Assembly: GCA_017631955.1 (NCBI GenBank)
Contig: JAGBSJ010000005.1
Location: forward strand, 82,688-130,773
Reading direction: 5' to 3'
DNA from: Clostridia bacterium
Lineage (GTDB): Bacteria > Bacillota > Clostridia > Oscillospirales > Acutalibacteraceae
Length of the DNA: 48,086 nucleotides
Within the stretch, counting starts at the first letter, position 1. Each line of letters begins with the position of its first letter. The notes under the pieces are model-generated. The model searched no databases. It worked only from the letters and a program-made list of their open reading frames with translations, and was not told the origin of the DNA. This document shows, piece after piece, positions 1 through 8,941 of this stretch. A program made the translations under genes and the position numbers.

Positions 1-3000
1 AGCTTCCTTTTCGCCGCTCTTAACTTCAGCATCATGCTTAGTATATACTGCCTGATAGTTATAACCAAGTGTTTTAAGAAGTTCTGCGTATGCTTCATCA
101 GCATCTACGCCTTCTTTGAGAGTCCATACGCCGTCGCCAGCTGCAAGAGATGCAAAGATTTCGTTTGCAATAACAATATTTGCATCAAGTTCTGCTGTAC
201 CGCCTGCTTCGATAAGTGATGCGTCCTTAGCAAGAAGCTGTTTGTAAGCAACCATAAGGTTGTACTTAACATCATAGATTCTTGAGTTGTATGCTGAGAA
301 TTCGTCTTCACCAGCTGCAACTGTTCTAGCTACTTCAAGAGCATCAGCAAATCTGCCCCATGTTACTGCTTCATAGTCTGCTGCGTCGAGACCCTGAGCA
401 TCAATGTAAGCGATTTCCTTTTCAAGGAAGTACATATGGTCAGCTTCTTCAGTGAGAGCATTTTCTCTGTTATTGAAGAGGAACTGCTTGTAGTAAGCAA
501 GACGTGATATGAAGTCTTCAGTAACAAGTTTTGTTGTTACAGGCATTTCCCATTCATCATGTGCTGCCTGTGATGCACTGATTGCATCTTTGTCATTTTC
601 CATTCTTGAAGCTTCAATAGCAGCTTTAACAACTGGATTTGCTTCATAACCGATTACATAGTTAAGTTCTTCTTCACGGATGCCTGAACCCATGATATAG
701 TATGTGTCCATAACTTCAGGAGCAAGATATGTGCGGTAGAGATTTTCAGCTGCAACCTTAATATCCTGATAGTTGAAGTATTCATAGTATTCATAGTCCT
801 GGAAGTTGATTTCTTTGTTATTTACTTCCTTACCATCAACAACTTTAGTATCAAAGTCGTTATCAATTTCCTTCTGAAGAGCTACAATTTGTGAAGGTAT
901 ATCTGCATCTGCACCAGCTGATGCATTAGCATCTGCTTCAGCAAGAGCTGTTTCATATGCTTCTTTAGCTGCTTCGAATGCTGTAATAGCATCAGGAATC
1001 TGTGGCTGAATTGTTGCAACGTAGTCAGTTGATGCGTGGCCGTTAGCTTCAGTCATCATTGGGTATGTTGCAAGGTAAACAATCTTATTCCATGCTGTTC
1101 TATAAGCTTCATAAGTAGCAGCGTCAACACCCTGATATGCATTATAGCCATTGTTCTTATTTTCTTCATAAATTGTGCCGATATCATGGTCGTTGTAATG
1201 AACGAATGTGATTTCATAACGAATATTATGTGAGCCATAAGCAACTGCGATACGTCCCATATAGTATGCACCATAAGGGATTTCTGTGTCAGCTGTTACG
1301 CCAGATTTTGCTTTATAAAGGTAACCGCGTGTTGATTTATTTTGGTCATTATCAAGCTGTTTTGCCCAACCTGCGTCTGCATCAGCAGCTCTGAAATCGA
1401 AGTACTGCTGAGCATTTTCGTCCATATAATAGTATGTTCTGTTTGCTTCACAGTTTCCATCCCAGTCAGGAGCAGCAATAGTACCAAGTGATTTCGCGCT
1501 GTTACCTGATGTGGCAGCAACATAGAAGATATTTGGCTGATAATTTACAACTGTGTTATAAATGTCTTCAGTAAATTGATATCTACCAAAAGCATCTGTA
1601 CCAGTTTTATCGTTATTATCGTCACCATCTTTACGTCCAGCAACACTAGTGTCTGGGTTCTGATTTGAAATAAGGAATGAAACTGATGTGTACTGTTTTC
1701 CACCAATTGGTTGACCATCTTTACCAACATATTCATATTCAATTGTTACTGTAACAGCTTCTTCACCGTTATATGTACCAGCAACCTCAATTTGAACCAT
1801 TTCATAAGGAGAAATTGTTTCATCATAATTAAAGGTAAGCTTATTCTTAGTTGCATCAGATGTAACATTCTTAATCTCAATATCGTATGCATGGTCTGTT
1901 ACAGAAGAATTTCTGTGTGTCTCAAGCATACCTGCTGAGTTATTAGTAATTTTAATGTATGTTGCGTTCATTGCTTCGCCAACAGCAGTGTCCTTATTTG
2001 TGTTTGGATTCCACTGGTATGCAAAGTTTTTACCATCGCGGAATGATAAAGCAATAGCTGGGTCTGCAAGTTGCTGTGCATCTGTCTTCCAACCAAGGAA
2101 CATGTTAAGGAATGGAAGAGCAACATCTAAAAGACCATTATTGTATGCATCAAGAAGATGTGAAACTAAATCTGTCGCCAATGTTGCAATGTTACTCTGA
2201 TTTGCAAGAGAGTCAAAGTCTGTGACTGCAGCAGGAATAAATGAGTAACGTTCAGTAGCAGAGTATGAACCAATTTTCTCGAGAAGATTATTTACAATAC
2301 TCTTAATAAGTTTTGCAAGCTGGTCAAGAACATTAGCTGTTCTGAAATACTTATTAGCACCATTGAACTGAACTGTGTTAATGAGGTGATCCCACTTAAG
2401 GTCAACAAGACCAAGGATAAGGTCATCACGAAGGAAGTGTTCAAATTTTGTCTGTCCTTCTTTTGGTTCGATTGTAAGAATTTCATCGAATGGAATAAGA
2501 CCGAAAAGAATGCTGTCAATCTTTTCCCATGGGTCATTAGCTGCACTAAGGTTAACTGTACCTGTATAGTCAACAAATTTACCCATCTTCCAAGCCCATT
2601 CTTTATCTGTTGTAAGGGCCCAGTCTACAACGTAGTCAAGCATACCTTCCCAATAATTAACAGCTGATGTGAGTTTAAGGTCTGCTTCTGTATATGCGCC
2701 ACCGTTTACTTTGTAACCTGAGTATGCTACGAATGATGTCCATTCTGCTGAATCTTCACCCATATCTGCAAATGCACGGATGTATTCAAAACCAACGTTG
2801 ATACCCATTGTAAGGATAACGTCGAACCAGTATCCACTGTCTTTACCTGTTACAAAGTTCTTAACGCCGTCTGTTGCACCGAAGTCTGTGTAAATAAGAG
2901 CATCATAGTTGTATTCTGGTGTAAGGTAAGCTGCGAATTCGCGAACTACTGCTGCAAGAATTGCGCCAACTTTAGCACCTGAAGCAATGATGTCTGATTT

Positions 3001-4953
3001 GCCAGGAAGTGTCATTGAAGGCATAATGATATCAACGAGCATTGCTGCGATACCTGTAAGAACTGTGTCATTATCTTCTGACACAAGAAGGTCATAGTAG
3101 CATCTTTCGTTAGTTGCATAATCTGAACCAAAGATGTGTTCCGGAGCAAGACTAATAACTGCCTGAGCAGCTGCCTTAAGGTTGTTGACAAGGTTTGAGT
3201 TGCCGCCCTTTGTAAATGCTGGACGAGTCCAATCTCTATTTGCGTCTTCACCAGTAAGAGCACCTGATTTGTCTACTGTATTTGCACTTGGAAGAACAAC
3301 TGTTTCTGCAACCTTAACAAGGAAGTCATTAAGGTTGAGGAGAAGTCTCTCTGATGCATCATCATCACTTGTAGGAATCAAACCTTCCATGAAGTTGCCA
3401 TCAATGTTATAATTCCAGTCGATGATATTAAAATAGTTATTTGTTCTTGAAAGGTCAGCAACCCAAATCTGGTCTTCATAACGCCAATAATGTCTATCAC
3501 CATTTTCAGCATCTTCAACTACAAGGTAATCTGACCATTCGAAAGCATAGTCGCCCTGTTCCTCTGTAAACATTGCGTTTGAAGAATCTGGAAGAGCATT
3601 AACTTCATCGCTACCAATATCACCAATATATTCGAATCTTGCACCGAAGAATTCAGCAAGAATCTTCTTAAGTGAACCGTTAACAACAACAACTGCTAAA
3701 TCTTCAAACAATGCAGGGATGAATTTGTAAAGAAGGTCGCCAGCACTCATTGTTGCAAGGTCAAAATCGTCACCATCGAAGTCGCCTCTAAGAAGTTTAG
3801 AGTCGTCATTGTACCACTTAAGAGTACTAAGAACTTTCTTCTCACCTTTTTCATTAAGTACAAATTCGCCATCTTCATCAACTTCAAATGTTTTCCAAAC
3901 ATATGTTTCGCTGCCCGGTACTTCCTGTTCAAGGTAGTATGTTTCTTCTTGCTCTACATATGTATAAGCTGTAAGAACTTTTACTGTTGAGTCTGTTTTG
4001 TTAGCTTTTACTGATGCATCTGCTTCAGCTTGGTCAACAATGTGATAAATCTTAAGAGTATTACCATTCTGATAGTAATAGCATCTTGGGCTGTCATTAG
4101 ATGGTGCACCAGGAACTGTTGTGTAGATTGGCATACCTTTATGTTCAGATGTCATCTCACCATTAGCATCATACTTAACAGTTGTGATTGACATATTGTC
4201 GCTGAAGAGCTTCTTAACTCTTTCATTAACTGTGTTTTCAACGTTACCGTTACCTGTAATTCTTCCGTCATAAGTCTTAATGAGTGAAAGTGTGTCGTCC
4301 CATCTTTCGATAAGTGGGAATACGAGACCTTTAATCATAGCAGGAAGGCCAGTAACTATTTTGTTGATTTCTGAAGTATCAAGGCCCTGAATCATACCAC
4401 CAATGATACCAAGGTCAAGACCATTTGATAAAACGTCTGTAATTACGCCTTTTGAACCATTTGCATCAAGAAGGGCAAAAAGTTCTTCAAAGATTTTAAG
4501 CTGATTAACTTCGGCTCTCTTCATTCCTGTATCCCAATCAGCAAAAGAAACCTTTTCAAGAACACCAAGGTTAACAATACCCTTTACGATACCAACAAGA
4601 ATCTGTGTAAGAAAGTTATCTGAGTTTAACACGCCCTTAATTGTATCGAAAGAATAGCAAAGCTGGTCTACTGATGTAAGGTCAATTGTGATTGAAAGAC
4701 CCAAAATGTCGAAAAGTTTACCCATGTTAATGTTTAAACCTGGGAGCACGTTGTCAAGGAAGTCCAAGACAATTGAAGCACGCTCTTCAGTTGAAAGGCG
4801 TGTTACTTGACCATATGGTGAATATGCTTTAGCAGTATCAAGGTCAGCAACTGTCTTATAGTTTGCCTTTGCTGCTGATGCCATAACTGACATACATGAA
4901 AGAGCGATAACAACTGCTAAGAGAACGCTTAACAATTTTTTCATTTTTTTCAT
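1..4953 (-). CDS. Giant secreted protein of unknown function (N-terminal 1651 codons; runs off the window)
   Basis: The frame is open from an ATG at 4953 to base 1 with no stop, so at least 1651 residues are encoded and the 3' end lies outside the window. An AGGAGG ribosome site (4963-4968) sits 9 nt upstream of the ATG. The protein starts MKKMKKLLSVLLAVVIALS and has an Ala-rich cleavage region (MASAAKA), a typical Sec signal peptide. The mature part is acidic and rich in Asn, Asp, Tyr and Thr. It begins with a long stretch of amphipathic helices (LGL/IVNLGVL-type), passes through a beta-rich middle, and ends in the visible part with helical, Ala/Glu-rich FIVAR-like segments around residues 1300-1650. 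No catalytic motif, LPXTG or dockerin is visible, but the C-terminus is missing. A cell-surface or extracellular role is inferred. Its own promoter and long structured leader imply dedicated regulation. I do not recognise the family. Confidence 0.85.
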   Translation of the reverse strand, partial: MKKMKKLLSVLLAVVIALSCMSVMASAAKANYKTVADLDTAKAYSPYGQVTRLSTEERASIVLDFLDNVLPGLNINMGKLFDILGLSITIDLTSVDQLCYSFDTIKGVLNSDNFLTQILVGIVKGIVNLGVLEKVSFADWDTGMKRAEVNQLKIFEELFALLDANGSKGVITDVLSNGLDLGIIGGMIQGLDTSEINKIVTGLPAMIKGLVFPLIERWDDTLSLIKTYDGRITGNGNVENTVNERVKKLFSDNMSITTVKYDANGEMTSEHKGMPIYTTVPGAPSNDSPRCYYYQNGNTLKIYHIVDQAEADASVKANKTDSTVKVLTAYTYVEQEETYYLEQEVPGSETYVWKTFEVDEDGEFVLNEKGEKKVLSTLKWYNDDSKLLRGDFDGDDFDLATMSAGDLLYKFIPALFEDLAVVVVNGSLKKILAEFFGARFEYIGDIGSDEVNALPDSSNAMFTEEQGDYAFEWSDYLVVEDAENGDRHYWRYEDQIWVADLSRTNNYFNIIDWNYNIDGNFMEGLIPTSDDDASERLLLNLNDFLVKVAETVVLPSANTVDKSGALTGEDANRDWTRPAFTKGGNSNLVNNLKAAAQAVISLAPEHIFGSDYATNERCYYDLLVSEDNDTVLTGIAAMLVDIIMPSMTLPGKSDIIASGAKVGAILAAVVREFAAYLTPEYNYDALIYTDFGATDGVKNFVTGKDSGYWFDVILTMGINVGFEYIRAFADMGEDSAEWTSFVAYSGYKVNGGAYTEADLKLTSAVNYWEGMLDYVVDWALTTDKEWAWKMGKFVDYTGTVNLSAANDPWEKIDSILFGLIPFDEILTIEPKEGQTKFEHFLRDDLILGLVDLKWDHLINTVQFNGANKYFRTANVLDQLAKLIKSIVNNLLEKIGSYSATERYSFIPAAVTDFDSLANQSNIATLATDLVSHLLDAYNNGLLDVALPFLNMFLGWKTDAQQLADPAIALSFRDGKNFAYQWNPNTNKDTAVGEAMNATYIKITNNSAGMLETHRNSSVTDHAYDIEIKNVTSDATKNKLTFNYDETISPYEMVQIEVAGTYNGEEAVTVTIEYEYVGKDGQPIGGKQYTSVSFLISNQNPDTSVAGRKDGDDNNDKTGTDAFGRYQFTEDIYNTVVNYQPNIFYVAATSGNSAKSLGTIAAPDWDGNCEANRTYYYMDENAQQYFDFRAADADAGWAKQLDNDQNKSTRGYLYKAKSGVTADTEIPYGAYYMGRIAVAYGSHNIRYEITFVHYNDHDIGTIYEENKNNGYNAYQGVDAATYEAYRTAWNKIVYLATYPMMTEANGHASTDYVATIQPQIPDAITAFEAAKEAYETALAEADANASAGADADIPSQIVALQKEIDNDFDTKVVDGKEVNNKEINFQDYEYYEYFNYQDIKVAAENLYRTYLAPEVMDTYYIMGSGIREEELNYVIGYEANPVVKAAIEASRMENDKDAISASQAAHDEWEMPVTTKLVTEDFISRLAYYKQFLFNNRENALTEEADHMYFLEKEIAYIDAQGLDAADYEAVTWGRFADALEVARTVAAGEDEFSAYNSRIYDVKYNLMVAYKQLLAKDASLIEAGGTAELDANIVIANEIFASLAAGDGVWTLKEGVDADEAYAELLKTLGYNYQAVYTKHDAEVKSGEKEA

Positions 4954-4977
4954 ATAATTTTTCCTCCTATTAAATTT

Positions 4978-5312
4978 TGCACACTATATATAATGTATGC
5001 AAGGTAAATAGTTCCCCATTATTTTTTTTGCATCGCCATGGGAGAGGCGATATTGTTTAGAGAGCACGATTGCTTCACTCTCTGACCTAGCCGTGTGAAT
5101 TCAAGTCACATTCGGCAGAGGTCGGCAAAAGAACTCTGATTTACCCGGACTTTGCTTCCACCGCTTCCGCTTAATTAATTCTAAAAAAGCACGGCGGAAG
5201 ACTGATGATACACACCCGAGTTATTACCTTAGGGATGTGTATCGTAATGGCTCCAAAAAGCGTACTTCTTAAAAAAGAAGACACTTCGCCCCATTACACC
5301 ATTCCTATGGTT
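4978..5312 (-). promoter_or_regulatory. Long structured 5' leader RNA; possible divergent c-di-AMP (ydaO/yuaA-like) riboswitch
   Basis: From the predicted start near 5312 to the ATG at 4953 the minus-strand transcript would carry about 360 untranslated nt dense in hairpins. Paired arms are: 5244-5250 with 5291-5297, enclosing 5258-5270 with 5275-5286; 5207-5217 with 5232-5243; 5155-5159 with 5196-5200; 5084-5087 with 5120-5123, enclosing 5091-5098 with 5106-5115; 5059-5064 with 5078-5083; 5032-5037 with 5046-5051; and 4978-4984 with 4995-5001. Several arms close only with G-U wobble on the minus-strand RNA and would be C-A mismatches on the plus strand, which fixes the strand. The core (5115-5175) has segments recalling ydaO aptamers (GGTGGAAGC, CCGGGTAAATC, GCCGAAT, CGGCTA), but some invariant ydaO positions differ. 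The class assignment is therefore weak while the structure is well supported. Confidence 0.5.
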
Positions 5313-5318
5313 ATACCA

Positions 5319-5347
5319 ATTATACAAACTATTTTCAAAAATTTCAA
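5319..5347 (-). promoter_or_regulatory. Sigma-A-type promoter for the giant secreted protein
   Basis: On the minus strand, TTGAAA (5342-5347) and TATAAT (5319-5324) are separated by exactly 17 bp. The predicted start is near 5312, immediately before the first leader hairpin. The rest of this gap (5348-5635) is AT-rich and I see no gene in it. Confidence 0.65.
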
Positions 5348-5635
5348 TACTTTGTTCATAATTTTTGCTTTTTTTCTAATACAAACAAATTTCTTTTAGT
5401 ACTTTTGTGCAAAAAGACAACAAAAATTTTTGTGATAATGCCGAAATCGTGAACTATTTGTTAACTACTGAACTTTATGTCTATTAAGTTGTTGTTTTTG
5501 AACATTTTTTGTATTTTTGTCTATCATTTTTGCTGCATCTCTACCAAAATACAACATGTAGGGTATTTCGTTTTTAATTAGACAAAATGTTGTTAATTTT
5601 GAAAGTATAAGTAAAAAAGCAGTTTATATCGTTTT

Positions 5636-5667
5636 AACAAAAAAAGGCGAGGTACTGTAACCTCGCC
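5636..5667 (-). terminator. Rho-independent terminator after the small lipoprotein gene
   Basis: On the minus strand an 8-bp stem, GGCGAGGT/ACCTCGCC (5660-5667 with 5646-5653), has a 6-nt loop and is followed by an uninterrupted run of seven T. It lies just past the stop codon at 5682. Confidence 0.85.
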
Positions 5668-5681
5668 ATAACTTATATTTT

Positions 5682-6446
5682 TTATTTTACAAATGTGAAG
5701 TTTTCATTAGCATATGCTTTAAAATTGAATGTTTCGTCGTATCCTTCGCCACCTACACAGGCAAAATCAAGTTTATATACAGACTTGTCTGACACAAAGT
5801 AATAATTCTCTATATAGTGAACCACTTTTCCCTCTTTATCTACGATTTTATGAACACGAACTTGACAATGTATACTATCTTTTGTTAAAACCGTATCGCT
5901 TTTTTCGATAGTATATTTACTTCCTTTAAGTGCTGCTATATCAGGGTTATCTTTAATAAGATTGTTCATTGTTTCTTCGTTTGAAAAAGCTTCAGCTATT
6001 TTTTCGTTTTGTTTATCAACTTCTTCAAGATATGTGCCAAGATTTTCATCCTTCTCAAACTCATTAATTATTTTAGAAAATTGAATATAGCAATTGTTAT
6101 TAGTTTTATCTTTTATAATTTTGTTATGGTCTGTTGATGTCCAACCATCAAGAATGTTTAACTTGAAGTTGTCACCACGAACTACACCATCAATTACAAG
6201 TGAACCAGGAATTGGAACATAATATGTCTGATTTTCACCGTTTTGATAAGTAAGGATTTCACCTTCTCTGTCTGTAACAACTGCAACAATACCTTCTTCT
6301 CTGATAATTGTATTGCCTTCTCTGTCAGTTTGAAGAAGATATTCACCGTCACCAACTTTTGTTGTTTTGTATTTTTGACCACAACCTACAAATGCAGTTA
6401 CCATAAGCACAAGCACAAGGGCTACTGCTATAATTTTTTTATCCAT
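5682..6446 (-). CDS. Small lipoprotein of unknown function
   Basis: A 254-residue product if translation starts at the ATG at 6446, which has GGAGGAAT just upstream. A longer frame exists to 6542 but overlaps the previous gene and has no ribosome site. The N-terminus MDKKIIAVALVLVLMVTAF is followed by VGC, a lipobox with Cys22 as the lipidated residue, so the protein should be anchored on the outer face of the membrane. The mature part has two short 'DREG' repeats (around residues 34 and 51) in a beta-rich segment, then a mixed alpha/beta region of about 150 residues that vaguely resembles the PsbP/DcrB-like fold of many Firmicute lipoproteins. It is the last gene of the parA-parB-serS-DUF3048 run, 52 nt after the DUF3048 gene and just before a strong terminator. 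Function unknown. Confidence 0.8.
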   Translation of the reverse strand: MDKKIIAVALVLVLMVTAFVGCGQKYKTTKVGDGEYLLQTDREGNTIIREEGIVAVVTDREGEILTYQNGENQTYYVPIPGSLVIDGVVRGDNFKLNILDGWTSTDHNKIIKDKTNNNCYIQFSKIINEFEKDENLGTYLEEVDKQNEKIAEAFSNEETMNNLIKDNPDIAALKGSKYTIEKSDTVLTKDSIHCQVRVHKIVDKEGKVVHYIENYYFVSDKSVYKLDFACVGGEGYDETFNFKAYANENFTFVK

Positions 6447-6498
6447 AATAATTCCTCCATTAAGGATTTTTATATAAAAGGGGAGAGACCCCTCTTTA

Positions 6499-7611
6499 TT
6501 ACTCAGTAATTGTTGTTCTGTTTTCTTGTGGAACAACACCAATCCATGTCTGACCAGGATTTACTGTTAATTCCTGACCATTTACGCCATAGAATTTGAG
6601 TGCGCTTGATTTACCGTCTTTCTTCCAGTAAATCTTCTGACCTACGCCGTTTGATACATAACAGCCCTCGCCGTTAGTAATTTCCATATTCCACTCTTTA
6701 TGGCCTTTGCCTGTATTGAGTGTAGCGATTGGTGTATACATAACGATTACGTTTTCAACAGCCATCTGTTTGCCGTCGTTACCGTCTGTCATTACCTTAT
6801 TATTAAGATAATTTACGTATTTCTTACTATCTGCATCATATTTGAATGTATGAACATAACCTGATGAGAAAGTAATTGTAATTGATGAGCATGGACCTGT
6901 TACACTCTGGTCGCCCCAAACAGTGTTCGCACCATCAGTTGTTACTTTAAATGGTGCCCAATCTTTAACTGTCTGTTTAGTTGAGTAACCGATTTTTGAG
7001 ATTGCGTTGATAATATTTGCACCACTTGTGCAACCTCTGTGTTCAGAACTTGTATTTCTTGTTGTATCTCTGAAGAAATATGTACCTGAATACTTCATAC
7101 CATCAATATTATTTACACCAAGGTTTTTGATTGTAGGATAAGCAAGTGTATATCCTTTTTCGTCACTTCCGCCCCAATGAACGAAAATAGCATTCATACC
7201 TTTTGCGATTTCAACATAGTCGTGACGAGCACTTCTAGTTGGGCCGACTTTCTTTGGAATATCTTCTGCATCGGCATAAATCCACATCATTCGTGTGATT
7301 CCGCCTTCAACTACGCCTTCAATAACAATATCAGGTGTTGTGATACCCCATTGTGGTCTTGCAGAAGGGGAGTTTTCAACCATAATTGCGATTGGTCTTG
7401 CTCCGATTGCACTATTACTCAAATCTGCTCTACCTGTAAGCGGATTGACATTTTCTGGCAATTCGTTGTTTTCTGTTGTTGATTCTTCTTTTTCTGTTGT
7501 TGAAACATCACCGATCTGCTCATAATTATTGTTATCTTTACAAGCACCGAATGTAAGAATCACAGCAAGTACCATTAAAATACTGATTACTTTAATAAGT
7601 GTGTTTTTCAT
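6499..7611 (-). CDS. DUF3048-family (YerB-like) lipoprotein
   Basis: 370 residues. A signal peptide ends in FGAC (Cys24), so this is a predicted lipoprotein. A low-complexity Thr/Glu linker (residues 36-52) leads to the two-part DUF3048 region known from Bacillus YerB: the conserved start NPLTGR, then RPIAIMVEN, ARPQWGITTPDIVIEG, GPTRSAR and FVHWGG, followed by a C-terminal half with the conserved WGDQSVTGPCSSITITFS-type segment. YerB-like proteins are extracytoplasmic and of uncertain role; a cell-envelope function is assumed. It follows serS by 26 nt on the same strand and is probably cotranscribed with it. Confidence 0.88.
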   Translation of the reverse strand: MKNTLIKVISILMVLAVILTFGACKDNNNYEQIGDVSTTEKEESTTENNELPENVNPLTGRADLSNSAIGARPIAIMVENSPSARPQWGITTPDIVIEGVVEGGITRMMWIYADAEDIPKKVGPTRSARHDYVEIAKGMNAIFVHWGGSDEKGYTLAYPTIKNLGVNNIDGMKYSGTYFFRDTTRNTSSEHRGCTSGANIINAISKIGYSTKQTVKDWAPFKVTTDGANTVWGDQSVTGPCSSITITFSSGYVHTFKYDADSKKYVNYLNNKVMTDGNDGKQMAVENVIVMYTPIATLNTGKGHKEWNMEITNGEGCYVSNGVGQKIYWKKDGKSSALKFYGVNGQELTVNPGQTWIGVVPQENRTTITE

Positions 7612-7637
7612 TTGTATATCCCTCTCAAATGAGTTTT

Positions 7638-8918
7638 TTACTTCTCAATCTTTGTTTTTCCACCCATATACATCTGTAATGGTTTTGGAATGTTAATACT
7701 ACCGTCTGCATTCAAGTTATTTTCAAGGAATGCAATCAACATTCTTGGTGGTGCAACTACAGTATTATTAAGTGTATGTGCGAAATAGTTACCATCTTTT
7801 GATTTAACTCTGATTCCAAGGCGTCTTGCCTGAGCATCACCGAGGTTTGAACATGAGCCAACTTCAAAATATTTCTGCTGACGTGGGCTCCATGCCTCAA
7901 CGTCGCAACTCTTAACCTTTAAGTCTGCAAGGTCGCCTGAGCAACATTCAAGAGTTCTTACAGGAATATCAAGTGAACGGAAGAAATCAACTGAATTCTG
8001 CCAAAGTACGTCATACCATTTCATGCTTTCTTCCGGCTTACAAACAACAATCATTTCTTGCTTTTCAAACTGATGAATTCTGTAAACGCCACGTTCTTCA
8101 ATACCGTGTGCGCCAACTTCTTTTCTGAAGCAAGGGGAGTAGCTTGTAAGTGTTTTTGGAAGCTCATCTTCAGGAGTAAAACTGTCGATAAACTTACCAA
8201 TCATTGAATGCTCACTTGTACCGATAAGGTAAAGGTCTTCACCTTCAATTTTATACATCATATTTTCCATTTCTGCGAAACTCATAACGCCTGTAACAAC
8301 GTCACTACGAATCATAAATGGTGGAATATAATAAGTGAATCCGCGGTCAATCATAAAGTCGCGTGCATAAGAAAGAATTGCAGAATGTAATCTTGCAATA
8401 TCGCCACAAAGATAGTAGAAACCGTTACCGCTTGTCTTTCTTGCACTGTCTAAGTCGATACCATTAAGATTTTCCATAATATCAACGTGATATGGAACTT
8501 CGAAATCAGGAACAACCGGGTCGCCATAACGCTGAATTTCAACATTTTCGCTATCGTCTTTACCGATTGGAACGCTATCATCAATAATGTTAGGAATTAC
8601 AAGCATAATTTTGCGAATTTCTTCTTCAAGTTCTGCTTCTTTTGTCTGAAGAGCAGCAAGCTCGTCAGCCATATCCTTAACTTTTTGTTTAACAACTTCT
8701 GCCTCATCGCGTTTGCCCTGAGCCATAAGTCCACCGATTTCTTTACTTACTGAATTACGGAGTGCGCGAAGCTCGTCGCCACGACCTTTTGCAGCTCTGT
8801 ATTCAGCATCAAGTTCGATTACCTTATCAACAAGTGGGAGTTTTTCATCCTGAAACTTTTTCTTAATGTTTTCTTTAACAACATCAGGATTAGTTCTTAA
8901 AAATTTAATATCAAGCAT
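7638..8918 (-). CDS. serS: Seryl-tRNA synthetase
   Basis: 426 residues, normal family length. It charges tRNA-Ser (and tRNA-Sec) with serine in the cytoplasm. Residues 1-110 form the long antiparallel coiled-coil arm (charged heptads, including KQKVKDMADELAALQTKEAE) that binds the tRNA variable arm. The class II core follows, with motif 2 FRKEVGAHG...HQFEKQE and motif 3 near the C-terminus (NTVVAPPRMLIAFLENN), plus the serine-site segment GTSEHSMIG. A GGAAC ribosome site precedes the ATG. The gene sits 23 nt after parB and 26 nt before the DUF3048 gene, a chromosome-partition/translation operon layout also seen in other Clostridia. Confidence 0.97.
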   Translation of the reverse strand: MLDIKFLRTNPDVVKENIKKKFQDEKLPLVDKVIELDAEYRAAKGRGDELRALRNSVSKEIGGLMAQGKRDEAEVVKQKVKDMADELAALQTKEAELEEEIRKIMLVIPNIIDDSVPIGKDDSENVEIQRYGDPVVPDFEVPYHVDIMENLNGIDLDSARKTSGNGFYYLCGDIARLHSAILSYARDFMIDRGFTYYIPPFMIRSDVVTGVMSFAEMENMMYKIEGEDLYLIGTSEHSMIGKFIDSFTPEDELPKTLTSYSPCFRKEVGAHGIEERGVYRIHQFEKQEMIVVCKPEESMKWYDVLWQNSVDFFRSLDIPVRTLECCSGDLADLKVKSCDVEAWSPRQQKYFEVGSCSNLGDAQARRLGIRVKSKDGNYFAHTLNNTVVAPPRMLIAFLENNLNADGSINIPKPLQMYMGGKTKIEK

Positions 8919-8941
8919 TTTATATGATGTTCCTTTCAGTT

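Noticed and set aside
1..3932. Many short frames on both strands within the giant protein region (for example plus-strand frames near 1.7-2.2 kb and 3.2 kb)
   Set aside because: They overlap a single open minus-strand frame of 1651 codons with signal peptide and ribosome site; none has its own ribosome site or family match.
5032..5051. Terminator within the leader (ATCGCC/GGCGAT)
   Set aside because: On the minus strand it is followed by A residues, not T, so it is a structural or regulatory hairpin rather than a terminator.
5025..5200. c-di-GMP (GEMM) or cobalamin riboswitch in the leader
   Set aside because: GCAAAG and GGTGGAAGC segments recall both, but the second GEMM half and the B12 box with GCCACTG are not present.
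5205..5399. Plus-strand 64-codon frame upstream of the giant gene
   Set aside because: It overlaps the promoter and the paired arms of the minus-strand leader and has no ribosome site.
6447..6542. 32-residue N-terminal extension of the small lipoprotein
   Set aside because: It overlaps the DUF3048 gene end and would place the signal peptide inside the protein; the ATG at 6446 has a good ribosome site.
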